DNA from: Ophioderma brevispina
Lineage: Eukaryota > Echinodermata > Ophiuroidea > Amphilepidida > Ophiodermatidae
Length of the DNA stretch: 64,000 nucleotides
Assembly: GCA_023653785.1 (NCBI GenBank)
Contig: JAMKCH010035235.1
Coordinates: 43,929-107,928, forward strand
Reading direction: 5' to 3'
Position 1 is the first letter of the stretch; every line of letters starts with the position of its first letter. The position numbers and the translations under genes are program-made. Positions 1 to 13,200 of this stretch are shown here, piece after piece. The notes beneath the pieces were generated by a model. It was given only the letters and a program-made list of their open reading frames with translations, was not told the DNA's origin and did not search any database.

Positions 1-1820
1 TTGTAATTACTGAAATACATTTGTGGTGTTTCTTGACTATTTCTACTGAAGTGGTATCATATTAATTTGACACATTAACATCTGTTAGCTCCATGTAGTT
101 AGCTCCATTTTGTCAATGTGTAAAGAGCTATATCCAAAAAGATAAGGCTTAAAAAATGAAAATGTTTGTCTCAAAGTTTGTGAGGAATTCAAAATTTTAG
201 ATGGCATGAATATTGAAATTTCCTATTATGTGTGATACTTTTTACAATGGGTTAAATTTGGAATCTATGGCAATAAGGTAAAATGGGCCTTTCTATTTGA
301 AATCCAGGGATGAGTTCCATATGTACAGCCCTCTTTAAAATTCTACATGAAACAAGTTCTTTTATGGCCTAACACTAGCCAAAACCCTGAAACAAGGCAA
401 AAATTAAAAAAAAGATTTTTTATTTGCCTTGCAAAAAAAATAATACAACAGAAAGTGTTACTAATATTTCTGGTATTTTACTGATAAGTAGCCTTTGAGA
501 CAAACATTTTTGTAGCCATTTAGCATGAAAATTATCCCAGATATTGTGACACCTTGCTAAGAAAAAAACACTATAAATTTTTATTTATTCTAATGCATGA
601 CCTGATTAAATAAATAGGACAATTTTGCCAGTTATTTTTGAGTTATGAGCTGATTTTAACCTTCTAATCTATGCGTTTTAATGGTAAAATAAGTAGCAAT
701 TTAAGTAAAGTATAACTTTCCCATTTTTTTGTCATATGATATTTGAAAGGAGTTTAGATAAAACATCAGGTGATAGCACATCACCATCATGTTATTAAAA
801 TATTACAAATTACTGAGCATCGTCATTAATTTCACTTGACCAGGTCAAACATATTTCAGTGCTCGAGTGTATTCAATATGTATAGTGTCATCATCACTTA
901 AATAAGTTCCTCATCCTCTAATTCTGAATTCTTACCAAGGCACAGAAAAGATGTTTGTTTGATGAAGCACGTGGAAAGCAGAATGGTTTGTTGGTTGATT
1001 GGTTGTTTGATTGGGTTTGTTGGGACCTAAATATTACACAAAATCAATCACAACCACAAGAGAGCATTTCAAATTCTGTCTTTCATGATATCATATCATC
1101 AGTTGCCACAGTGCAAACCCTTCATACACATTGAGATGCAGCACAGGTTATACAAATTTATGTATTCTGATGCCATAAAAGTCCATGGGACTGCGAATAT
1201 GATTATTGAGTACAAAAGCAAGTTGTTTCTGAAGTAAAACCATATTCACTACAATAAAATCAAATATTACAGTCAGGTTATGTTTTCTCTCCGATACAGA
1301 TACAGCTTATACCAAACAAGCATTTTTCAGGCCTAAGAATATGTAAAAACAACTTAATTTTGCACACAATGCACTACTCTGGATTTAAAAAGTCTTTCTT
1401 AACTGTCCTGAATTAGATCTAATTTTGTTGATGCATTGCCCTCCATGACTCAACTGAAATTTTCAAATTGGCAAAAAACATTTTAATGCAAAAATGAGTA
1501 CCGACCTTAATTTTGGATCTTTCTGAAAGAATGTTTGTCCTTTCAAACAATTATCTCATTTAAAATAAAATTTATGCCAAAATTTACACTTCTGAACAGC
1601 TATAAAGGTCAATTACAGTATTCTTATTATTAAACTGTTTTCCACACCCATATCAAAAGTCAAGTTTCATGATGGATAAGTATTTAGGGAAAAATCAAAA
1701 TCAAAACTGACATATTTCTTTTATTATTATTTAGGGCATACATCATATTTTTTTGGCCTTAAACATGCATTTATTGCTGCAAATTAAGATGTTTAAGTAT
1801 TTTTAAGACATTCTCAATAC
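1..1820 (-). other. DCTN1 intron, nothing else seen
   Basis: AT-rich sequence without a convincing exon on either strand. I looked for phase-0 Lys-rich exons with GT-AG borders and found none. Confidence 0.5.
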
Positions 1821-1874
1821 CTCTACAGTCATTGGTAATGCATCTTGCACTGGAAGTTTGGGTTCCTTTGCCTT
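1821..1874 (-). CDS. DCTN1: DCTN1 KEPK cassette exon: [18 protein letters not shown]
   Basis: The exon is 54 nt, phase 0, with acceptor ATGTAG and donor GTATTG. It is the third member of the tandem KEPK exon family and the last supported exon before the window edge. The gene continues to the left. Confidence 0.8.
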
Positions 1875-4800
1875 CTACATTCAACAGCGGATTTGCCAAA
1901 AAAGAAATGCAATCATTAAAGGTACTTGGAACGAAATACAGCAAAATCTGGCCTTGTTAAATTCAGAGTTAAAAAGTTAGATGAATCAATCTTGGACAAA
2001 ATTTCTCTTCTACTTATAAATAAGTAATATAGCTTTCCCACTACCATATTGTCTATAATAAATGCATTATTGCTTCTACCATCAAAACCACAAGTTTGTT
2101 AATATTATATACTGTGCTAATATTGATGGTTAACCGTTAAACCGGCATTTTTTGTTTATATCTTGGGAATGAAATGGATTTGAGGGCTCAAATTTCAGGA
2201 CGACAATGAGAAAAATATGGCCTTTCATCTAATATTAAAATCGATACTGCTTCCAGGTAAATGGGGGGGGGGAGGTCCCAAAGACGATCAGAACACGCAC
2301 CTTTAATCACCTGTGATATTTCAGCAAATTGTTGTTCTAAATTTGAAATGAACTGTGTTGTTTAAATTGAGTTATTTCTACTACAATTATCCTGGTTAAC
2401 TACATGAATGTAAATTGATATATTGTGGCCTGGTAAAAAAAGTTGATGTTTTAGCAATAGCAAGATGCAATATTTCACAACATTTCTTATGTATTTTTAT
2501 GTAGAAAAACAAAGTTCCTCTCCAAATGCCAAAATTTCCTGTGATGGATATTCCCAATTTCTCCTTTCTTTCAGGCCTGCACAAAACCTCTCATGTATAT
2601 TTTTAAATCAAGTACATAAATAAATTTGATTTTTTTAATACTGTACTGACCCTAGTATAGTCCCACCTGTTTTTAACCTGAAATTAGCTTGAATTTAGGG
2701 GGTGGGATTATAATGGGATCTCCATCCTAACGTGAAACACATGCTCATCAACATTCAGCCTTTCAGAACTAAACTTATTCCAGATATATTAGTGTGTCAA
2801 ATGAGGTGTGTGATCAACAAAGACATGTAAATGAACTGAAGTATGAACCTAATTAATTTTGTAAAGAAAATCACAAGAAGATGCTACCCAAACAGTAATG
2901 ATTTTAACAAATATTGCATGTAATCTATTGCCTTCCAGCAAAAAAACTTATGGTGGGATTATAATAAGATTTTCCACTATTCTTCAAATTCTTTCAAAAC
3001 TTGGGTGGGATCTGGGATTATAATCGAGCATGGGACTATACTCGGGTCAGTACAGTAATAAAATCCAATTCATCAATAGCAGCCTTTTTAAATATAACAT
3101 ATCATAATACTAAATGCTCAGTACCTGAGTAGGAGTTGGTGGTTGTTCTTGTTTGCTATGTTTAGGCTCCTTCTTCTATAAGCAAAAGTGGATTGGCCAA
3201 AATGGAATACATTTAAAACCAAAACATTAATCATTCATTAGGAGTGGAGGTGATTGTAGTTACGTGATAAACATTATGTAGTAGGGTTATAAACGAGAAT
3301 CCCATTCTAGAAGTTTGGGGAAGAAGGCTTCAAGATGGGTTCTATAGTTTTAAGGGTGCTGAATCTGAATTGGGGTCCAACCTAGGGGAAATTGGGGAAC
3401 TTTTAAAATAAGGGGGTAAAAATTGTACAGGGGTAAAATTTGAATCAAGTCTAATTGTTGTTTAAAATGTACACCAATGTATTGGTCTCATTATAAGGAG
3501 TAAAAAAAGGTATAGTTTGTCTAGGTTGGGACCTTTAGTTAAACAGATACAGCCCTATTAAGGTTCAAGGTCATTCTGGGGCAAAAAAATTCCAATGCTC
3601 AGATTTTGTTGAAACCAGTGTCAAATTATTGCCCTGGTCATACTGAAGCAGAAAATGAATTTCAATTCTTTGGGTGACACCTCTGTATACAATTAGAGGT
3701 CAAGTTTTGGTGACCCCTTAGACCATGTAGACCCTTGTTACATTTTGCTCACTAATTACGAAACCAAATGCCAAACATTGTAAAATAAGGCAAGACAAAC
3801 AATTTGACACCGGTTTCAACAAAATCGGATCACTGGGTGACGTTTACCCCCAGCATGACCTTGAACCTTAATTGGGCTGTATCTGTTTAACTAAAGGTCA
3901 GAACCTAGACAAACTATACCTTTTTTTAATCCTTACAATGAGGACAAATTTAAATTGGGTACAGTTTAAACAAATTTGACTTGATTTCAAATTTACCCCT
4001 GTACAAAATTTTACCCCCTTATTTTACAAAGTTCCCCACATTTTCCAGAGGTTGGACCCAAAAATTCTGATTCAGCACCCTTAAAACTATAGAAACACAT
4101 CTTCAAACCTTCTTCCCCAAACTTCTAGAATGGGATTCTCGTTTATGACCCTACTAATGGCAAAGTTCCACTTCTATAAACTGGCACAGCTGTTGACAGT
4201 CTGAACATGAACTTTACCAATTTCCAATTCACAAAATACATTTTAACGATGTGAATTTGATTCCACTGCTATGCATGTTGCTGATTAACTTTCAAACAGG
4301 TGGATGAGTTTCTTGCAATGGAGATGATCATATCAGCTAGCATAAGTTAATCTATCACTTTCACCATAATGCACTGGGAGTTTTGCTGGTTTCTGACAAC
4401 CTTGGATCCTTGCAAAAGAGAGAACCTCTTGAGGACCTCTCAAGTTACAATTTCAACCATAACTTTTGAATGGAAGCTCTAATTGTTATCAAACAAAAAG
4501 CAATAGAGATTTTCCTCAATTTCAATTTGTAGTTTTATTTTTAGCCTTCTGAAGGGTAAATACACCTGAAATTCCTTAAAACTGATGCAACTGCTGGGAT
4601 AGCCTATGCAATGTACCTCAAGATACTAAGAGCGTGTCTGCTTATGAATATCAAAAGGTGCCTTGGTCTTTATGACATACTTATTGCAAATTAACTAAGA
4701 GAACATCCAAATCTTAAACTTAACCACACCTTCAACAATTTATGCACTTTCTTTATGCACTTGCTTGAAGGAAAGAAAATGCCTACAAATACAGAACCCT

Positions 4801-7800
4801 TTCCATGATAAATTAACAAAGCAAACAATTTGTTTATATACCTCGATAGCAATTTGTGTTGCCTCCTGTTTTGGATGTTTTGGTTCCTTTACCTTCTACA
4901 AGGTAACAGTGGATACGCACCAATGAAAAGATAACAAGCAACAAAATTTGGGGTATTGTAAACTTCAGTGTACTGCTAGACATTTGTTGAAAAGAGGATG
5001 GTAAAAACAAAGCAGGGTAATACATGGTTATTTTACAAACTTACAAAACAATCCGTATAATGTATTTAAGGCAAGGCATCCATTCAAATCCTAAATATAT
5101 CCAACTTCCAAATTTTCAATCAGGGATTTGTTTTGAGGATATCTCAATATATTGGGGATATGAACAGACACCTTGGCTAGATTTAACCAAACTTCTTTAC
5201 AAATTAAGCCTCCAAGACCTGTACACATATATATGGATTAAAAAGAAATGTAGGAATATATTGAACATTATGCACTTGAATACAAGATAGGGAAAAACAA
5301 TTAGTAGAGTAGTAAAGATTACTTTCTCAGTTCTCTGGTGATACATCATATGTTGTTATTCACTCTTTGCACGTTTACACCATTTGCGGGGAGAGCCTCG
5401 GACTGGCAGCAATATGAATGGGAACACTTATGCAATAGTTCGATTCTTTCTAAACAAAACCAATGGCCTTGCAAGAGGTGAATGCAATGTTATATAACAC
5501 ACTCATCTAATCTAGTATCAGTTTGAGGCTCTAACTGCAAATGGCGAACTGTGCAAAGGACAAATACCGCTCTTTCAAAGCAAAAACAAATAAATTAAAA
5601 AAAAAAACACGATCACGAATGTGAAAAAAATACTAACTGAAATTGCAACTCTGTAATAAACAAGTAGAAATAAATAAGGAACCCAGTAAACAAAGAATAA
5701 CTACCAATAAATATGCTTCAATTGATATATATAAATAGCAAAGCCCCTGTCAAGAAGACTATCTAAAGCTACTAACTGTATCAGTACAGCTGGAAAGAGA
5801 TCTACTAGAATCAGTTCCGTAGCATTGTTGAAGCCATTCTAAATCCAGTAATAACCAGAATTCACTAATAAGCATCTAGAAATTTGCCCATCAACTACAA
5901 GAATCTAAATAGGTTTTAAAAAGCACAACATTGTATATTCCACATTTGTAAGGTAAAGAAAAACATGATCCTCTTAACAGAACCAGGAAATAACCAAAGT
6001 TCATGGAAACTTTCTGTTCATTTCCAAAACAAAATATAAGAATCTACAACAGGGTTCCCACTTTGGTGTTTTAACGAGTCCACTGGACCCCATAATTTCC
6101 AAATGTTCAGAATTACCTGGTCAAGTGGAATATTTTGTGGTCCCGAGGCCAGCCTTCCAAATGTTTGTATGTAATACTACTAATCAGGACTTATCAGTTT
6201 CCAAATACATGGTAAGATTTCCTGATTTCTATTGTGTCTTTGGTGAAACTTTTGAGGTATCACATTTCCTTATTTTAATGTTAACAAGTTGGTTTTCTGT
6301 CAGACAATACATTTAGTATAAATAGCAATTGCAATATTATGAATTTGGTTTTCCCACAATAAGCACTATCTTGAATGTTGCATTTAGCAGAAATATCATG
6401 TCTTTAAATTTTGCTTTTGAGGTTTGGAAACATATTTGGAGGTTTGAAAAAAAATCCTTTAGAGGCTTAGAATTATGGGGGTCCAAGTGGACCTCATTTT
6501 GTTACTCAATCTGAATTTATCGTGTCCAGTGAAAATTCTGCCTGTCATTTGACACCAAAATCCTACTAAGCGGGAACCCTGATCTACAAGAATTATGTGA
6601 AAGTAAGCTCAAAGATATGTTCAACAGTAAGTCCAGTAGAAATCAATAGCATTTCATTAAGCTTAAAAAATGATAAGATGAAAATACTGTATAAGTGGAA
6701 AATTGAACGCTACATATTTTCACGCTTTAGTGCACTTCTAAGCCAGTGGCAAAATTAAGAAATCAAAAAATTTATTTTATGGCAAGTCTATGTAGGAAAG
6801 CTGAAAAAAGGCCAAATTAAAAAACAAGGCGTTCTCGAACCACCAAGTGGCGACTGGTTGCGCGATCACTTGCTTTATGATGAGTTGGCAAATGATAATT
6901 AGAAAGAGAAACAAAGCCCTGGAGAGAGGAGTTTATACAAAATGACCAAGTTTGGTATAAAAATTTGGATTGTGAGTTCCATATTATTGGTCGAGTTATG
7001 AGTTGCAAAAAATATTTGGCGAGACTTGTAAGCCATATTTTAAAAAATCAGACGGACCAATTAATATTGGGTGAAAATCATCCAATTTTATCATTATTAT
7101 GTTTTGGATCCAAATATTGCCCAACTTGGATCCATACAAACCTAATAATGAAGTAAATCGGCATAGGTGTTTAAGCCAGCAGAAGCATTAAAAAAAGTGC
7201 AAACCGAAATGTATGAAAAGTACATCGCGGTAGTTGGATGCTAGTGTCGTCTGCCATCGCGGTTTGTGAAGGGGGTCAAAGGGGACATGAGAGTCACCAA
7301 GGTGACATGAGGTAACCAAGGTCACATGGGGTCACATGGGGCACTGAGGGTCCATGGGTCACAAGGTCACTAAGGTACATGAGGTCACTAAGGGCACATG
7401 AGGTCACACCACCCCTCCCCGATGCACTCTTCCCCTCCCGACAACACCCCCCAACTACCCCACACCCCAGACAACCACCCCAACTCACCCCCCACTCCCC
7501 CCCTTCGCATCCCATCCCGACCGCTCCCCGTGCACCGATTTGTGAATGGGCCCAAAGGTGCATGAGGTCACCAAGGTCCATGGGGTCACACAAATGTCAC
7601 CAAGGTCACCAAAGTCACCTAATGCACATGAGGTTACCCACCCTCCCCGCCCCCCCCACCCCAACTCCACCCAGAACGCCACCACCCGACCACCTCCCGA
7701 CGAAGCACCCACCACCCACCCCCTCCCCGACGCAACCCCACCCTGCGCACTAACACCTCACCCTTCCCCCTCCCCAACACCCACCACTGCCTCCTCCCCA

Positions 7801-10206
7801 ACGACAGAACATCAAACACCCCACCCTTCGGTCCCTCCCCAACACCCCAACCACCCGGTGCCCTTCCCCAACCACCGCCACCCTGCCGCCCTCACCCCCC
7901 CCCCCCCCCTTCCCCTCCATATGATTCACACACAAGATGTATGGTTTTGTAGTTTTTCATGTAGCTAAGGAATTTTGCATATCCGAGTCCACTTTAGCGA
8001 GACAGCATTATGCAATTAAATAGCTCATGCATACATAAGCATGCATGTATCAGGACTTTCAAATGGCAAAGAAGATGCGACCATAATGGGTTTTCGGCGA
8101 GTGAAGGATTTGGCATATCCGATGTACCGTTGACAAAATATAGCAATTACGCTGATTGTTGCAATTAATGAGCTCATTTGGATATGTAATTTGCCCGAAA
8201 AATATGCCCAACATCTCTTTAACCCACTTACTCCACCAAGTTAAATTCATTATAGGCCTTACGGAAACTACAGGTAACGCACACAAGCCTTGCGGGGAAA
8301 AAGGGTTGAACAGCCAAAATAGCTAATTAATATTCATGAATAGGCAAATAACGAGCCAATAGCTACACATAATAATTTGGCACCTCACTCTATCACCCTA
8401 CCGAGTATGAAGTAAATTGGGATTAGCGTGTTTTTGTTTTTTAGCCAAGCAGAGCATGTTCAAAAAGGTTAACCGAAATGTCTGAAAAATATGCAAATAG
8501 CTAATAAACTTCATGATGCAAATAATGAGGCCAAAAGCTACACATAATCTTGCGGCACCTCACTCATCATCCTATCAAGTTTGAAGTAAATCGGGGATAG
8601 CGTTTAACCTGCCAGAGCATTTTAAAAAGGTTAACTGAGTCATACGGAGCGACGGACATACGGACACACAGAAATTGGCACTAGATGTGCCTCCATGAAC
8701 ATTCGTTCAGGTGACACAACAAGTGAAAATCACTAAAAAGCGAACGCGTGAAAATTATCTTTTACAGTATTGCTTGTCTCAAAGTGCCAAAACAAGACAC
8801 CAAATTTCCAACATAATTAATTATAGAACAAAAATTCAGAGTTTGTGGATTATATCTTGGTGGAAATAACAAAGTATTTTTTTTTCCACACATTACCAAA
8901 TAAAATTGAAAATTTAAGACTTTTCAAGCAATTATTATTGATGTTGAATTGTCTCAACAAAATAAATCAAATTTTTCTTTTTTTACAATCTGGTTTGGGA
9001 AAATTTTGATCAAAATGCTAATTCTTCATCAGCTAGTAAACTGCCAGAACAATTACCAATCAAGGAATAGTCAAGTCAAAACAAATATTACCATTCTACA
9101 TGCAAATTGAAAAGTACAACCCTATCAAATACCTCAACTCAATGGGAATGGATGATGTCAACTTCTTCACTTTAGATATTCCCTACTGGCGTGTTGATCT
9201 ATAGCAAATTTACAGCATAAACCAAGACAAAAAATTGAATACCTTTTAAATGTGGAATCTTTAAAAGATGCAAATATGTAGGAAATCTGTTTAAAGAGGA
9301 GCAAGGGTATGTGTGTGTATGTGTGTGTGTGTGTTGTGGTATGCTTGTCCCGGTGGTGTAACTCATATGACCATGTGTACGCAGATCATTCCCTTTTTTG
9401 CGAAAAAGGGTGTATTTTGAAAGAGGTCGCGAAAATGAATGTTCGCAATTTTTAAAAAAAAGGGTCCTTTTGTCATCGATGATGTACTCGATATTTTTGA
9501 AAAAGGGTTTTTTTCAATTTTGTGAACACGAAAATGTGAAATTCTAGAAATCTTACCAATTTATCGCTTAATTTAATCCAGTATTACATTTTGTCATGTT
9601 TTTTGCCCCAAAATTCGCAACTTTCCAGGGGACAACTCCGCTGGAAAGTTCATGAAGTTCAGGTCGGATCCCCGTTTGTTTACATTTCACGTAATCGCGT
9701 AAACAGGGGCTTCCCCCGGTAGAGGACAATGATTCCATGGGTCTTTTTATCAAGCGCTAATCAAATGCAGACGGTCTGTGGAACCATGACAAGCAGGGTA
9801 TCATGAATTCATCTGGTGCTGACACAAAGGCAAGGGGCCCCGTTCGTCTCCAGTGCAAGAACTGCCGCGAATATTGCCGACTTTCCTCAGGAGTATAATA
9901 ATATAAATAATATTTATTTGAAGTACTTGGGGGGAGTCGAGGAACAACATTTATAAAAAAGAAATGGTACAATTACATACAACAGGCAAGTAATTCAGGA
10001 TGAGCGAATGGGCTTTGAAAAGCCAAAGACACAGGGTGCTCACTCATCCTATAAAAAAAAGGTGATGGCACAAGCGACAGCAAAATTACAGGAACATTTC
10101 CACAGAGTACATACATTACCAAAGAAGTTCAAAGAACAAATACATGATGTATATAAAATAAATAATGATAAATAAGCCCACAGTCGCCCCATATCAGATG
10201 CAAAAA

Positions 10207-10247
<41 letters not shown>

Positions 10248-13200
10248 ATAAATGAAACTGGGTAATAAAAGGGTAAAAAAGAGCCAATTAGGCAATGATT
10301 TCCATAAAAAAAGATTTACATCTGATTTGAAAGTAGCAAGTTTTGAGCCTCTTGAATAAATAAGGAACAACCATTCACAAAGCTGGAAGAGCACACCAAC
10401 AAAGAATTAAAGAAAGAGAAGTTCTGGCATTTACATGCAAAAGTCTGGAAACCGTTTTTAATTCTACTTCTTTGCCACAAGTGAACTAAAAGTTTCAGGT
10501 TTTAAAAAATCATTCAAAAGTTGTAACCAAAAGACCAACTTTGGAATTGAAAAGGCATCCTCAAGTTTCATCAACTCTGCAGTTCGGTAAGCCTTTCTGT
10601 ATAGTTCGGTCTACTCCCATCACCACTGGGAAATTGCTATAAGAAACACTGGTGATTTTCCTCTGAACTCTCTCCCAATCTATCAATATTAAAAATTTCT
10701 TTGAAAAGGGGCCCCGACACACGGACACAGTATACAACAGAGGTAAATAAGAGATTGTAGAGATTGAGCAGGCAGCAGAAGACATATTTTTGGTGCATTC
10801 TAATGATACACCCAGAAAGCTTAGAAATTTTGTCAGCTACCCCCAATGACAACATGAGAACAAAAGAGAGATCCTTACTAAAAGTTACACCAAGCAGTTT
10901 GAAGTGATTAAACTTCATAAAGTTTCACAGTACCATTAAATAAGAGCTACAGAAATTTGGAGACACAGACCTGGTCATGTGCATGACAGAGCATGTGGAA
11001 AAGATTTAAAGGAAGTTTATTGATGATTGACCACTGAACGATTGAAAAGATATTTTGAATGTCCTGCTGCAGAATGTGGTGATCATGTTAACTATTGATA
11101 GGTCGAACAATTGAATGAGAGTCTGCAAATTGAGAGTGGAGGAAGAAAACAACATGTTTGATGTCATTACAAAGAGCAGAAATAGTAAAGGACCAAGGAC
11201 AGGCAGAACCTGAGGCACACCAGAAGTCACGGTGCACCATTCAGGAACACACACCTTGAAAAAACACGCTTTGTCTACGCATAAACAGAAAATTTTGGAA
11301 TCCCAATGCAGAAGTGAACCTCTAAAACCCAAAAAAAAGAATGGAGCTTACTGAGCAAGAGGTTATGATCAACTTATCAAAAGACTGTGAACTGAAATCC
11401 AAAAAACACTCCATCAACAAGCTTACATTTTCGATCATCCAAGGACTTACTGATAAGATGGAAAAATTTTGCAAGAATTGTCCACCAAGTTCTGCACTCG
11501 AAAACAAATTGGTTGCAGAGAGCATATATTCTCATATATAATTCATCATACGCAGGAAATTAACTTTTCAAAAACCTACCAAGCACACTTGTTAAGAAAA
11601 ATGTGTCTGTAACTGCCAATATCTTTCCTTTAGGCCTTACCAGGATCCTTATAAAATAGGAACTACATTAGCATAGTTCCAAGGCAGGGACTTTACCATG
11701 TGAACAAAAACTTAAAAAGGTCACACAAAACAGGAGCAAGCTCATTCACACAACAAACCTTCAAGAAGACCGGAAGTAAGTCATCAGGACCGGGAGATTT
11801 AGAAGTATCCAGATATTTCACAGCACCCTCAATCACTTCATTCACAGTAAGGGATCAAGGAAAAAGGGGCCTGCACCATGACGACGGTTGCTGAATCGGC
11901 CCAAGGATTGCTAAGTCAAGAGGATCGTACATATCATCAAATTTGCTGCTTAGAGAAAATAATTGTTAAAAGCAGCAGCAATAGTCATAGGATCATTGAC
12001 AACTTCATCATCGATAGTAAAAGAAAAAATGATCAGAGCTTCCTTGTTGATGCTACATAAGACCAGAACTTTTGGGATTTGCTCTTGAAATTTCAGAAAT
12101 GGTATATGCTGTAACTACTGTTGACTTTTCCCGAATTCATTGCTTTTCAACGTATTACTGCAGTCCTTAAACTGCTGCTGAGCAACAGAAGATTTAACAA
12201 CTTAGCCCTCTATACAAACATCTTTTTCTTTGTACAAAAGCTTCCTAATATCCCTATTCATCCAAGGTAAGTTGATGTTTTCCTAACAACTTTATTTGGA
12301 ACAGCTAAATGACTTATGAGATGTTTTAATTGTAAGTGCCTTGACTTTCTCTGATGTAACAATTCGCTGTATCAGAACGTCATGTTAATAAGGAGCTTAA
12401 TGTAGTGCACAATGCAAGCAAGGAATTGTTCACACAAGTAGACCACAGGTTATTGGGAAAGATAACTTTGATATTTGAAATTGGGACAATTCATGTACTT
12501 TTGTTATTTGAATTCAGTGTACTTTTCTGTTATTTGTTTTCCTATAAATATTAGGCCTAAAGATGGTATTAAAACAGTTAAAAAGGACAAACAGATTTCA
12601 TCTTTGAAAAGAAAACATGTTTTTGTCATGTTCTGATATTTAAAAAAGGGATTGATTTTGTAAAAGTGTACTTGAATATGAAACAAGGGTTGTTTTTAAA
12701 GGTTAATTTGTACCCGTTTCATGTAAAAAAAGGTGGTCAACAGTGCTGAAGAAGTACTGAAACCACAAGAAAAAGGGGGTGGGGTATTTTTTTGATTGGG
12801 GAACGATCATTCGTTACGCCTTTGAATAGAAAGTGACACCAAGATGCTTGTATAATAAAGACTTCGAGGACCAACTCACAAACAGAAATTCTTTCTAACA
12901 TAGACTTTGAAAGCAATTATTTCGTCCTCAGAAGTAAACAATGTGCTTTATTTTGTGTTTTGCTTTGCAACCAAGGACCCAGTCCTTTCGATGTCCTCAA
13001 AGTACAAAAGATATGTTTTGTGTGTGTGGGGGGGGGCGAATTGTGTGTATAAGAAGTTAACTATTTTGTATGGTCAGATGGAGGCTAGAATTAGGCTACA
13101 ATTTAGCCAAAATTGTGCAACAAGACTGCTCTTTTTGCCCAGATTATTGCCGTATTTTTTAAAGAGATATATAGGAAATAATGTCCCAACTTGGGTTGGG

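Noticed and set aside
7379..7968. Long Pro/His-rich reading frames on the plus strand and Gly-rich ones on the minus strand
   Set aside because: They arise from C-rich low-complexity DNA in which stop codons are rare. No splice sites or domain support.
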